NCBI RefSeq assembly: GCF_009905375.1
Contig: NC_133653.1
Coordinates: forward strand, 59,523,956-59,587,955
Source: Apium graveolens
Taxonomy: Eukaryota; Streptophyta; Magnoliopsida; Apiales; Apiaceae
Direction of reading: 5' to 3'
DNA: 64,000 nucleotides
Part shown: positions 24,057-35,372 of the stretch, piece by piece
How positions within the stretch are numbered: the first letter of the stretch is position 1
Layout: each line of letters opens with the position of its first letter
Notes under the pieces: generated by a model
The model's input: the letters and a program-made list of their open reading frames with translations, nothing else
The model's database searches: none
Told to the model about the DNA's origin: nothing
Position numbers and translations under genes: made by a program

Positions 24057-24073
24057 TTTGCCCCCCAACTTTT
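24057..24073 (-). other. Polypurine tract of element D
   Basis: The minus strand reads AAAAGTTGGGGGGCAAA directly against the 3' LTR, as expected for plus-strand DNA priming. Confidence 0.85.
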
Positions 24074-24189
24074 GGGAAACATTGATTAGGTTTCGCAGAA
24101 GTTAAGTCTATTTGTTCCCTTACAGGGTTTCGCTTTTCCGTAAAGTGTGGAGCGACCTATACATTTACAATGAATTTTTCCTTTTATTC

Positions 24190-24576
24190 AGGAATTATCT
24201 TAATTTCCAGGAATTGTTCCCTTATTTCCGGGATTTTTCCCTTATTTTCTGGATTTTTCCCTAATTTTCTGGGATTTTCCCTAATTTCCTGGAATTTTTC
24301 CCTAATTTTCTGGGATTTTCCCTAATTTTCAGGGATTTTTCCCTAATTTTCTGGGATTTTCCCTAATTTTCTGGGATTTTCTGGGATTTATCCTTTAATT
24401 TTCTGGATTTATTCCTTATTTCTGAAAATATTAACATTTTTCAGAAAATATTTAAGGAAATTTCCTTATTTTTATGGATTTTTTCCCTAATTTCTGGGAT
24501 TTATCCTTTAATTTTCTGGATTTATTCCTAATTTTCTGGGATTTTCCCTAATTTTCTGGGATTTTTCCCTAATTTC
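24190..24576. repeat. Array of 20-22-bp repeats with GGGATTTTTCCC core, element D
   Basis: About 17 imperfect copies of TTTTCTGGGATTTTTCCCTAA. The core GGGA-TTTT-TCCC can form a short hairpin on either strand. Unit length varies by a few T residues, as expected from slippage. Confidence 0.8.
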
Positions 24577-24620
24577 TAATTAAATGATCAGAAAAATAGA
24601 ACTTTTGCTGCTCAATACAT

Positions 24621-25330
24621 CCTAGGCGTTGTTGATCCATGCCTAGGAGACAGTTTCCTAACAACGTCTAGGAAACTTGCGTCATGGGCGTTGTTGGAGG
24701 CTGATGCTTCCTGGGCGTTGTTGATCCACGCCTAGGAGACGGTTTCCTAACAACGTCTAGGAAACTTGCGTCATGGGCGTTGTTGGAGACAGATGCTTTC
24801 ATAGATCCTAGACGTCGTGCACCCACGCCTAGGAGACAGTTTTCTAACAACGTCTAGGAAACTTGCGTCCTGGGCGTTGTTGGAGACAGATGCTTCCTGG
24901 GCGTTGTTGTACCACGCCTAGGAGCCACACTTCTAACAACGGCTAGGGATGATGCATCCTGGGCGTTGTTGAGGACAGATGCTTCCTGGGCGTTGTTGTA
25001 CCACGCCTAGGAGCCACACTTCCAACAACGGCTAGGGATGATGCATCCTGGGCGTTGTTGAGGACAGATGCTTCCTGGGCGTTGTTGTACCACGCCTAGG
25101 AGCCACACTTCTAACAACGGCTAGGGATGATGCATCCTGGGCGTTGTTGAGGACAGATGCTTCCTGGGCGTTGTTGTACCACGCCTAGGAGCCACACTTC
25201 TAACAACGGCTAGGGATGATGCACCCTGGGCGTTGTTGAGGACAGATGCTTCCTGGGCGTTGTTGTACCACGCCTAGGAGACACACTTCTAACAACGGCT
25301 AGGGATGATGCATCCTGGGCGTTGTTGAGG
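24621..25330. repeat. Eight 89-bp tandem repeats with internal inverted motifs, element D
   Basis: Unit starts fall at 24621, 24710, 24807, 24896, 24985, 25074, 25163 and 25252: spacing 89, once 97. Each unit holds CCTGGGCGTTGTTG twice in direct orientation, plus GCCTAGG and CAACAACGGCTAGG in inverted orientation. The array ends 120 bp before the TATA box of the antisense gene. Confidence 0.92.
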
Positions 25331-25449
25331 CTGTTCGAGCCTTGATTCATTCAATGAACTTTGATTTTAAACCTTTTCAAAATTCAAATCTTATGGGCTT
25401 CCCGCCTTTTTCTTAGGCCCAGGCCCGTTTGTGCATCTTTGAGCTCCTC

Positions 25450-25457
25450 TATATAAG
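25450..25457 (+). promoter_or_regulatory. TATA box of the antisense gene of element D
   Basis: TATATAAG in CTCCTCTATATAAGAGGTGG, on the strand opposite to gag-pol and 207 bp before the ATG at 25664. The leader between them is C/T-rich. Confidence 0.65.
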
Positions 25458-25663
25458 AGGTGGAGTGTGAGTTCATTTCTCACACTTCACTTTCACAAAA
25501 ATTTCTAAACTTCAACTCTGCAATTAGTCTCTCAAGAATCGCCACCTCCAAGCGATTTCCGGCTTTCTACTCCGCCACTTTCTGGGCTTATTTTGAAGAT
25601 TCCGTTTGAATCTTCATCTTCTTTACTTACTTTCAAGAGCTTCCTGGGTTTTTGTCTTCATCC

Positions 25664-27504
25664 ATGGCGGATTCTGATTCATCTCACTCCCATGTCCCCC
25701 AAGCTGTTGCCCGTCCCTCTAGGGCCAGCCGAGGTAAAAAATCTCTTGTACATTCCTCAGTTATTTCTCTTAGGGATCTTTTAACCGAATTTGGGCAAGC
25801 CTTTCCTAACATATTACACTTAGATGTATATAATTATCCTTCTAGATTTGGTCGAGATCAAGTAGGTACCATAGCCCGCCTTTTTGGCATTTCTCACCCT
25901 TATAGGGCCGAGGCTCCAGGCCCAAATGATAGGGCCTGCTACCCAAAACCTGGGGCCATTCGGGTCTATAAGGAAACCTTCTATGCTGGTTTTCGCCTAC
26001 CTCCTCATCCTTTTGTTTTTTGCCTTTTGGCTGAGGCCCGAGTCTGTCCGACCCAACTCACACCCAACTCTTGGCGTTTTATTCACTGTTATATGGCCCA
26101 ATCTCGTAAACACGGTTTTGAGCCAAATGTTTGTGTCTTTCGTTATTTATTTAAATTTGTAAATGCTTCTGAGGACCAAGGATGGGTCAAAATAGTTCAT
26201 AGATCCTTGGCTCGTTCCTGCTATATTTCTGGCACCAATCCCGACTCGTATCCAACATGGAAGAGTGAGTGGTTTTATGTATTTCTGGATTCCGAGGAAG
26301 GTTGGGACCATTTTTTCAGGCCCAACTTCTCAAAAAGTATAGACGGGTCTTTAAGAGACCTAAAATTGGGGATAGATGAGGATGCGGCCATCAAGGCCAT
26401 TACTGCCGATAACTTGCACCATTGCGCTCTCATCCTTTCAGAGGGTAATTTGCAAGGTTTAGGTCTAAGTGACCTTGGTCCCGAGGGTATTTCTTTCCCC
26501 TTTTTGTTCCATTTTCTCCATTCTCTATTTGTCCTTTTTCTTACGTGCTCGTATTTGCCTGCAGCTAGGGCCGCTTTGGACACAATCTTCAAGAAGCGGG
26601 AGGCCCGTGCCGCCAAGGGCTCTGCTGTTGAGACCCACCACGACAAGCGGGTTAGGATTGGTGACGGCCCTTCAGTCACGGTTCAGGAGGCCATCCCTAC
26701 CTTTTTATCCCAGAGGCCTCCTAGCCTTGATGAGGATACCTCTCCCTTCACCGTTACTTGGGGCCTTCAGAGGAGGGACACGGTGGTAGGGAGTTCCGAG
26801 GCTGCCGCCATTTGGTCTCAGAGTGTGATCACGCCTCGTGACAGGGCTGAGATCGTAGAGTCTTCTGATGACCTACAGATTGAGCGTCTGGGTGCTCAGA
26901 CCGTGGCTTCTGTAAGTCTCTTCCTTTTTTAACTGTTTTTTTTTATTACTTACTGTACTTTGATATGTTCGTGCAGATGAATACCTATCTCCAGGCTGCC
27001 CTTCACAATTTGAAGGATGTGAGGACCAGCCTAACTATTGCTGAGAGGGACAGGGATAGGTACCTCAAGGCTTCCGAGGCCAACTTCACTCGTTTCCGTG
27101 AGGTAGAGAAGGAGCTGGCGGATGAGAAGGAGAAAGTTCGTAAGCTGGAGCTGGATGCTCAAAGGGCCCGAGCTGAGGTGATAGCTGAGTATAAGGCATC
27201 TCAGGACTTTCAGGATGTCCTAAATGCTGAGTACGATGCTAACTTCCCGGAGACCTTTTCTAGCTGTTGGGAGCAGATAGTAGAGGAGATTGGGAAGAAG
27301 ATTCCGGAGGTGACTCTCACTGCCTATCCAGTCCCTGATATTCCTGGGAAAGAGCCTCTTCTTGATGATATCCATCTTTCTCCTATTCTTGCTTCTTCTG
27401 CTGAGGTCGAAGCTGTTTCTCCTCGAGGTGCTGATCATGTTCCAGTTCCTTCTTCTGCTGCCGATGAAGGAAACATCGATGATGACTTCTTCAAGGATCT
27501 TTGA
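25664..27504 (+). CDS. Antisense gene (aORF) of element D, three apparent exons
   Basis: Tat elements often carry a gene antisense to gag-pol between pol and the 3' LTR; its role is unknown. Start chosen at the first ATG, 25664 (MADSDSSHSH). The stretch F-R-L-P-P-H-P-F near residue 110 and L-T-P-N-S-W-R-F after it match what I remember of the 'putative gypsy type transposon' family (Pfam Transposase_28). Apparent introns are 26487-26564 (78 nt, in frame) and 26912-26976 (65 nt, phase 0, donor TCT|GTAAGT, acceptor GTGCAG|ATG). Spliced length is about 565 residues. The last exon is a charged coiled coil followed by an acidic tail ending D-D-F-F-K-D-L. No stop interrupts it, unlike gag and pol of the same element. 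It converges on pol, 360 bp away. Confidence 0.75.
26487..26564 (+). other. Predicted in-frame intron 1 of the antisense gene
   Basis: Donor GAG|GTATTT, acceptor TTTGCCTGCAG|CTAGG, with a pyrimidine-rich body. It is 78 nt (26 codons) without a stop, so retention would add a hydrophobic F/L-rich segment resembling a membrane helix between otherwise hydrophilic regions. Confidence 0.6.
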
Positions 27505-27863
27505 GTATTTTGTTTTTCTTGTTTGGCCCATTGTGGCTTTCTATGTATTCACTTAATCGTATTCAGAACTTATTACCCTTCGGGGCTTATATTTTATATG
27601 TTGCTTTTCTTGCCTCTTTCTGTTTTGACTTTACAATCTTAATATGCATTTGAATCTTAAACATCCTTGGATTGAAATAATTTCAAACTCTTTAATATGA
27701 AGTCTGGTTTTTCAAAACCTTACATAGCATGGGTTCGACCCTAATCAATAATAACTAGACAATGTAAATTCTACTGGAATATAAAATCCTACACAAGCAA
27801 AGCTTCCAGGTGCTTTTAAACCTACTTGTCACAATGACAAGTGAGAATCGTACTTCGCCTATC
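27505..27863. other. Spacer between the antisense gene and pol of element D
   Basis: AT-rich, no ORF of note. It should hold the 3' ends of two converging transcripts. Confidence 0.4.
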
Positions 27864-30800
27864 TTACACGTAGTAAACCTTCAGGTTTTGTGCGTGCCAG
27901 GTCCTCGGGACTTCAAAACCATCCATAGTTTCCAGCTTGTAGGTTCCTCTACCCTGAACGCTCTTGACTCTGTACGGCCCTTCCCAATTTGGGGTTAGCT
28001 TTCCTTTCTGTCCGACACCAGAAGCCTCTATTTTTCTCAAGACTAGATCACCTTGTTTGAAAAACCTCTCTTTAACCCTTAGGTTGTAGTAGAACGAAGC
28101 CTTTTTCTGATACTCTATTATCTTTGCATGTGCCTTATCTCGCACTTCATCAATTAAGTCCAGCGCCAACCTTTGCCCTTCCTCATTTTCCCCAGCATTG
28201 AAAGCTTGAATTCTTGGAGAAGAATGTGATATCTCCACGGGAACCACTGCTTCTACCCCATATGCCAACATGAAGGGAGTTGCTCCAGTCGTGACTCTAC
28301 AGGTAGTCCTATAGGCCCATAGTATTGGAAGTATCTCATCCACCCAATTATTTCTTGACTTCTCGATCCTCTTCCGTAGTCCATCCAGGATTATCCGATT
28401 TGCTACCTCCGCTTGCCCATTAGCTTGCGGGTGAGCCACAGAGGTGAACCGTAACTCAATTTCATTTTCTTCACAATACTTCTTGAATTCCTCATTGTTG
28501 AATTGTGTTCCATTGTCAGTGACGAGGATACGGGGAATCCCATATCGGCACATAATGTTTTCCCACAGGAATTGTGCAACCTGCTTAGTTGTGATTTTGG
28601 CCAAGGGCTTGGCTTCAATCCACTTGTGAAATAATCAATGGCTACAATCAGAAACTTCCTTTGTGTTGTGGCCATAGGGAAAGGCCCTAGAATATCCATC
28701 CCCCACATAGCAAAGGGGATTGGGGAGTTGATAGAAGTCAGCATCTTGGGGGGTTGTCTAACAACTGGTGCATGCTTCTGACAGCGATCACACTTCTTCA
28801 CATATTCTTTGGCATCAGCCATCATTTCTGGCCAATAGAAGCCTAAACGGGTTATCTTATGAGCCAAGGCCCTGCCCCCCAGGTGTTGCCCACAAATACC
28901 TTCATGCACTTCCTCAAGAGCCAAGCGTGCCTCATCGGGCCTGAGACACCTTAAGTAAAGAACCACGAAAGATCTTTTATACAGAATCCCATCTATCAAA
29001 GAGTACCTTAGTGCTCGAATAGTTAACTTCCGTGCTTCAGTTGCATCACTTGGCAACCAACCGGTCTGAATGTGAGCCTTGATGGGATCAATCCATGACG
29101 TCCCCAGGCCTATGGGAGCCACAAGCTTAACATCTATGCTTCGTGTCTTCAATACACGAAAGTATACACTTCCTGAACTTTCTTCTATCTCAGATGAAGC
29201 AAACTTTGATAGCGCATCTGCCTTAGCATTTTCTTCCCTTGGAATGTGTTCAACACGGCATTCATTAAATTGAGTCATCACAGCCCTTACTAGGCGTATA
29301 TACTTAGCCATCGTATCATCCCTTGCCTCAAATTCTCCCTTTACCTGGGATATGATCAGCTTCGAGTCTCCACGGACCTTTAAGTTTTTTACTCTAAGTG
29401 TCCCAGCTAGACCAAGGCCAGCAATCAGGGCTTCATACTCTGCCTCATTGTTTGTGGTTGGGAAGTCTAGCTTCATAGCATACTCAATTAAGAATCCATC
29501 AGGGCTTTGCAAAACCAATCCTGCTCCACTGGAGTTTGTTTTTGATACCCCATCAAAATAGAGAACCCAATATTCTTTATCATCCTTCTCTTTGTCCCCA
29601 TTGTCGACTCCCTTGTCTTGAGGTATGGTATCTTCCTGCCCCCCGACTTCTTGGTTGGGTATGGTACATTCCACCACGAAGTCAGCTAGTGCCTGGGCTT
29701 TTATAGCCGTGCGCGGCTTATACTTGAGATCGAACTCTCCCAACTCTATTGCCCACTTAATCAGTCTCCCACTTGCCTTGGGACTGTGAATGATGTTTCT
29801 CAGTGGCTGATTTGTTAGCACTTCATTCTGGTGAGCTTGAAAATAAGGACGCAGCTTTCTTGAAGCCATTACCAAGGCTAAAGCGAATTTTTCAATAGTT
29901 GAATAATTCAACTCAGCACCATGCAAGATTTTGCTGACATAGTATACGGGTTTCTGGACTTTCAGTTCCTCTTTAACCAACACCGCGCTCAAGGCGCTCT
30001 CTGAAACAGCCAAGTACAAGAATAAAACTTCACTCAGAACTGGCTTGGCCAACAACGGGGCCTGGCCCATATATTTCTTTAATTCTTCAAATGCCTTCTG
30101 ATTTTCCTCACTCCATACAAAGTCTTTAATGTTCTTTAGTGACTTGAAGAATGACAAGCACTTGTCTCCTGACTTGGAGATGAATCGTCCTAGCGCAGCA
30201 ACCCTTCCTGTGAGCTTCTGAACATCCTTGATAGTTTTTGGTGGTTCCATGTCCAGGATCGCCTTTATTTTATCGGGATTAGCCTCAATTCCTCTTTTTG
30301 AGACCATTAATCCCAAGAATTTTCCAGATCCTACTCCGAAAGCACACTTCGTAGGATTTAACATCATCTTGTGGTACCTCAGGACCTCAAAAGCTTCCCT
30401 TAAATGGGCTATATGATCAGTCTTTACTAGACTCTTGACTAACATGTCATCAACATAAACTTCCATAGTCTTACCAATAAGATCCTTAAAAATTCTATTC
30501 ACCAACCTTTGATAGGTGGCTCCTGCATTCTTGAGACCAAACGCCATAACAAGATAACAATAAACACCAAAGTCAGTGATAAATGATACCTTTGGAATGT
30601 CATCCTTATGCATTTTGATCTGGTTGTATCCGCTAAATCCATCCATGAAACTCAGCATCTCATGTCCAGCAGTGGCATCAATCAAAGTATCAATTCTAGG
30701 CAGCGGAAAATAGTCTTTGGGGCATGCATCATTCAGATCAGTGAAGTCTATACACATCCTCCACTTTCCATTAGCCTTCTTCACCATTACAGGGTTTGCT

Positions 30801-30904
30801 AACCACTCTGGAAATTGAATCTCCTCAATGAAACCAGCCTCTAAGAGCTTTTCTACTTCCTGTTTTATAGCCTCTTGTCTTTCCGGGGCAAAATTTCTTT
30901 TCTA
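27864..30904 (-). pseudogene. pol: RT, dual RNase H and integrase of element D
   Basis: The RT frame enters after two stop codons near 30901-30906 (TAA TAG) and runs through F-A-P-E-R-Q-E-A-I, R-M-C-I-D-F-T-D-L-N and the catalytic V-Y-V-D-D-M-L-V near 30455. The gypsy RNase H follows (L-Y-L-A-V-S-E-S-A). A linker leads to a second, archaeal-type RNase H (L-Y-F-D-G-V-S-K-T-N-S-S-G-A-G), diagnostic of Tat. Integrase has the H-H-C-C finger (C-D-R-C-Q-K-H near 28780) and D-D-E motifs in M-D-I-L-G-P-F, V-T-D-N-G-T-Q-F and the N-G-Q-A-E region. A one-base shift near 28627 separates the two integrase frames (28403-30787 and 27864-28604). The chromodomain-less end is typical. Confidence 0.9.
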
Positions 30905-31681
30905 TTATTTCACTGTCTTCCGGCTTGGATCCACGTTTAGCTTGTGAGTAATTAACTCCGGGTCTATGCCTGGCATATCAGCTGCTGACCATGCAAACAC
31001 ATCACTATTTTCTTGCAAAAATTTCACTAACTTCCCTCTAAGGGGCTCCTCTAATGTGGCTCCAATGAAAGTCATCCTCTCAGGATTCTTGGGGTCTAAA
31101 GGAACCGAAACCAATTCTTCTGCTGGCCTTCCTCTATTCTCATCATTTTCTCGAACATCCATATCTTCAATAGGAAGAACCTGCCCCCCGACTCCATCTT
31201 CCCTCAAAGAGGCCACATAACAGCTTCTAGCCATTTTTTGATCTCCTCTCTCTTTTCCAATCCCGTTTCGGGTGGGAAACTTCATGACTGAATGGTAGGA
31301 AGAGGGGACTGCCTTGAAGGCATGTATCCCTGTTCTCCCCATGATAGCATTATAAGTTGAACTAGCCTTTACCACCACGAAATCCAGCATCTGCGTTGCT
31401 TGCCTTGGCTCCGTACCTATGGTGGTTGGCAATTTGATTATCCCTTCCACAGGACATTCTACTCCAGCAAATCCATATATCGGCATGTCGGTTGGTGTCA
31501 ACTGGGAGTCGTTATACCCCATCCTTAGAAAGGTGTCATGGAGCAAGATATCCACAGAAGCACCATTATCCACAAGGACCCTCTTAACCGGGCTATTTCC
31601 TATTATCGGTGTTATGACGAGCGGGTCATCATGGGGAAACTTCACGCCCTCTAGGTCGGAATCATCAAAAGCCAATGTTAC
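30905..31681 (-). pseudogene. Aspartic protease region of element D
   Basis: The minus strand carries V-L-V-D-N-G-A-S-V-D-I-L, the Ty3/gypsy protease site with Asn in the D-x-G position, as often seen in Tat. The frame begins just after a TAA at 31682 that separates it from gag and ends at the double stop before RT. Both stops sit where the reading is otherwise continuous. Confidence 0.8.
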
Positions 31682-33577
31682 TTATGTCCTGGCCCTCTTC
31701 GGGGCTTCGCCAACAATATGCATAACCTCCCTGGTGTATGCCTTTCTGGAATTTTTGGACAATCCAGCAGCAGTTGGACCTCCAAAGATCGTGTTTATCA
31801 CAGGTCCTCGAGGGCGTCGTGGTCCTCCAAAAATTGCATTTATAACCGGCCCTCTAGGTTGGGGATTCCGCCCCTGATCGTCTTGGTCCCTCCTACGATC
31901 TTCAAAGTTCTTCCTTCCATTATTGTTTCTGTCCCCTCCATCTCCAGTATACTTGTTCAACCTTCCTTTTCGAATCAAAAACTCAATTTCATCTTTCAAT
32001 TGCCTACACTCATCGGTGTCATGGCCAACATCCTTGTGAAACCTGCAATACTTGCTCTTATCTAGCTTGGCGGGATCAGCCTTCAAGGGCTTAGGCCAGC
32101 GAATATCTCTATCTTTCTCAATCTCCATCAAAATCTGACTTCTAGGAGCACTCAGCTTAGCGTATTCAGTGAACTTTTGCCCATGTCCTCCCTTCTTGGG
32201 GGTTGAATCAGGGTTTTATTCGGTTCTAGGATATTTGTCCTTAGCGATATACTCCAAATCAGTTTTTCGTTTCTTGCCTCCAGTGGGCTCATTACTTACT
32301 ACGGTCTTCCTCATGCTTTCTTCAACCTTGATATACTTCCCTGCCCTCTCTTGGAGTTGCAACATGTTTTCAGGGGGACGTTTGGCCAAGGACATCTAGA
32401 AAAACTCATCCCTAGTTCCTTGCTGCAGTGCTATCATGGCTACCTTATCATCAAGGTCTGGGACTTTTAAAGCCTCCTTTGTAAAACGATTCAGGTAATC
32501 CCTCAAGGATTCTTTAGCTCCCTGCACAAGACTCATAAGAGATGCTGAACTTTTCTCATGGACTCTTCCACTGATGAATTGCTTAATAAAAGCCTGACTT
32601 AATTCTCTGAATGATCCAATAGAGTTTAGGGGCAAGCGACTGTACCATCTTTGAGCCATACCCGACAGGGTTTGAGGGAAGGCCCGACACTTTATAGCAT
32701 CATTCACGGGTTGCAACAGCAGTGCATTAGAGAATGTCCTAACATGATTAGCGGGGTCACCCGTGCCATCATAGGCTTTGATAGTGGGCATCTTGAATTT
32801 TCTTGAAATATGGGCATTCATTATTTCTTCTGTGAAAGGTGGAGTTGGATCATCAGGATCTCCAAGGGGAAGGAGATTGCTTGGATCAGTTCTTGGGACA
32901 GCAGCCCTTTTTCTTACCGGACCATCCAGGTCTATGACAGGAGGAGGATTTCTCCCCCTAGGAAGTATCTGGGGTCTGGTGGCCTGGTGAGCCTCCAAAT
33001 CACGTCTCAGCCTTTGGATTTCAGCCTCATGAGCCCTGATCCTTTCCTGCACTTCTTGGGGATTCGCCCCTGGGGTGCTCTGGGGGCGTTGCTTTCCATC
33101 GGCCATTGGCTCTTTTCCAGGACGCCTCCTTCTCGGGGCCACTTCATCATCCGAAGATTCGGAGTCTCTCTCAGTGTATGGACCAGAAAATTCCCGATCC
33201 TTAGGGATAGGACCCAAACCTCGTATATAGGGGGGCGACCGCCCTCGTGCTTCGCTTCGCCCAGCATATCCGCTTCCTCCAACCTCAGGGTGAAGGGGCA
33301 TCCCATAAGGGGGGTTAGTAGTAACAATAGTTGAATATTCATACCCGACGGGTCGAGAATTCACAGGTATATGTATTTGTTGAACTTGAGGATTCGTACC
33401 TTGAATCGGGGGAGTTGTCCCTTGTAGCTGGGGTTGAGTTGCCCCTGTCTGGGCTTCCTCCTGAGTAGATGCATAAGTTGAATGGGGAGGAACCTCCACG
33501 GTTGATGAAATCACCTGGGTTGTCTCTGATGGTGTTCCTTCCTCTAGAGCTCCAATTGTTCTCCGTGTTCTCGCCAT
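31682..33577 (-). pseudogene. gag: Gag of element D, interrupted by in-frame stops
   Basis: Starts MARTRRTIGALEEGTPSE at 33577, only 36 bp from the LTR. A P/Q-rich N-terminal part leads to a retrotrans_gag domain (Q-R-W-Y-S-R-L-P near 32645). The first frame stops with TAG at 32396-32398 and again at about 32218. The rest is open from 32131 and holds the CCHC-like motif C-R-F-H-K-D-V-G-H-D-T-D-E-C (near 32035) and a repeated R-G-P-V-I-N motif. Reading is in one frame throughout, so simple substitutions explain the stops. Confidence 0.87.
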
Positions 33578-33595
33578 GGTTGTTGTTGTGCTTTC

Positions 33596-33610
33596 CCACA
33601 GACGGTGCCA
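33596..33610 (-). other. Primer-binding site of element D
   Basis: The minus strand reads TGGCACCGTCTGTGG two bases inside the 5' LTR, the position and style expected of a Tat/gypsy primer-binding site. The priming tRNA is not assigned. Confidence 0.7.
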
Positions 33611-33612
33611 AA

Positions 33613-34173
33613 TGTTATAGATAAAAAACTAAGGTTATTATTTGCTGTATTTATTACTAAGATTCGGGAGCTCAAGGCCTTTAATGGCTGCTCTCGTGTA
33701 TCGTAGCTTAATTCTGCCTTTACGAGATGCCTACGTATCTCTGTGAATTAGAGAATCAAGCCAAAAAACGTAGTTCTGATTTGTGGGGTGAGGCCCCTTA
33801 TATAGATGTGGGAGTCCTTGAATTGGACTTGGTATAGGAGACTTGGTGGACAAGCCTCTGAATTAGGATAGACTTAGGAGCCCTAGGAAGTAGGAAGCTG
33901 ATTCCTTATCCTTTTAGGTCCCCTTGAGGCTAATCTATAAGGATTTATATCCTTATCGGGACTCTTCTCAATAGCTGATTTTTCCCTTATTAATTAATTA
34001 CGAAATTAATTAATAATTAGGGCTTTTGGGCCTTTTTTATTCCATCAGGCCTGATCTGGTCCATCAGGCTTAACCTTTCTGGTCTGAGTATCATATATCT
34101 TTTTATTGGGCCTAGCAGCCCACAGCTTGTACAATTAATGCAGTATACAATCATAATTTATTTATCCCTATCA
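33613..34173 (-). repeat. 5' LTR of element D (561 bp)
   Basis: Differs from 23496-24056 at six positions, with no indel. CCTGT follows at 34174-34178. Confidence 0.95.
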
Positions 34174-34178
34174 CCTGT

Positions 34179-35169
34179 GGATGAAGAAATTACTGTTGAA
34201 GATGCTGATCTTGCTCTAACTTCAAGAAAAAATTCTAAGACAACCTCTGACATGGCTCAAGTTGTTCAGAGTAAAGATATAGTTAGTTCTGATATTTCAA
34301 AGATGCAAGTAACCTCTGACATAGCTCAAGTTAACTTGATATCAGAAGATAAATCAAAGGAAACCTCTGACATTGCTCATGTTAAACCTTCAAAGATACT
34401 CCTACCAGGATTCACCAAAGCCAAACAAAGTCAACCATTGAAGACTGCTGCAAGTGGTTTTGAAGCAAGAGTGGTTACTGGAAAGGAAGCAAGAGATAAA
34501 TCTGGATTGGGTAGTGCTGATGAAAGAAAAATACAGAACACAACCAGTGATCCAACTTTCTTAAGTGAACCAGGTATTGGAGCAACTCCTGAAAGATTGA
34601 ATCAACTAGAATCTGTACAGATGGTTTACCATACCTACTTGAGAGAACACATCTTGTTGTACTTCATGACAGATGGTAGGGTTTATCATATAAGGCAAAA
34701 TGTCATTCCACTCAAGTATTTTGAAAAATTGGAACATGTACTATTCTTACTTCAAGTGAATGACAAAATAACAGAAAGTGTTGCAAACTATTTGAAGAGT
34801 CAAATTCAGAAACAGAAAAGGCTTTATTCTGTTAAGTCTGACAGCATATATCTTCCAAAGTACAGAGATCACAAGGGTGATATTGTTGAGATGAAGCCTA
34901 ACTCTGCTAAGATCATAACTACCTTTCTGGGTTACAAGGCTGTGGAATTTAATCTTGAGTCTGACAAGGCATATTTGATCAGACTGGATCAGGACATAAG
35001 GAAAGCTTAAATTAATGATCTCAGGGCTCCAATCTTTCAAACTGGTGAAGATTCTGCAGAACTTAAAGATGCTAAAAGGAGGATGATTGATGAACTCAGA
35101 TATGCTGAGAGATGTCTGTTAAAGAATTATCTCAGAACAACTCCTGACATCAGAGAGATCAGAAAGTGA
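34179..35169 (+). pseudogene. Env-like ORF of element B, 3' part
   Basis: Continues the env-like ORF after element D, beginning at the bases that follow the target duplication. It is open to a TAA at 35008-35010, after which the same frame continues to a TGA at 35167-35169. Three imperfect repeats of T-S-D-I-A-Q-V (near 34240, 34310 and 34365) and a compact basic C-terminal domain (34600-35000, Y-L-R-E-H-I-L-L-Y-F-M-T) are visible. Confidence 0.7.
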
Positions 35170-35360
35170 AGCTAAGTCAAGATCTACAACTGCTCAAATT
35201 CTGATATGTATACATACTTAAGTTGTTATCAGAAGTTAAAGTTGGTAAAGCTTTAAGGACTGTAAGTTGTAGTTAACTAGTCAAGTTCTCATGCATTTGT
35301 ACTTAATGTTTTTGACATCATCAAATATCTGTTAAACTTGTATATTATGCTAATTTATAA

Positions 35361-35372
35361 GTTAAGGGAGAT
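35361..35372 (+). other. Polypurine tract of element B
   Basis: GTTAAGGGAGAT directly before the 3' LTR. Confidence 0.75.

Larger units (their letters stand above)
23496..34173 (-). mobile_element. Element D: Tat-lineage Ty3/gypsy retrotransposon with antisense gene
   Basis: Two 561-bp LTRs (23496-24056, 33613-34173) with six differences, flanked by CCTGT (23491-23495 and 34174-34178). On the minus strand the order is LTR, PBS, gag, protease, RT, two RNase H domains, integrase, a long 3' region, polypurine tract and LTR. The second RNase H and a plus-strand gene between pol and the 3' LTR are hallmarks of the Tat lineage. It is the youngest member of the stack and nearly full length (10678 bp), but gag and pol carry stops and one frameshift. 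Confidence 0.93.

Noticed and set aside
24621..25330. 89-bp direct repeats that might look like a CRISPR array
   Set aside because: Units are contiguous without unique spacers, and the setting is a plant retrotransposon.
25652..25663. An upstream start for the antisense gene of element D
   Set aside because: The codon at 25652 is TTG; the first ATG in frame is at 25664.
26487..26564. Hydrophobic segment as a true membrane helix of the antisense protein
   Set aside because: It is bounded by good splice sites and a pyrimidine tract, and has intron-like base composition.
32810..33334. Plus-strand ORF of 174 codons opposite element D gag
   Set aside because: Antisense shadow of a P/Q-rich gag region; no domain.
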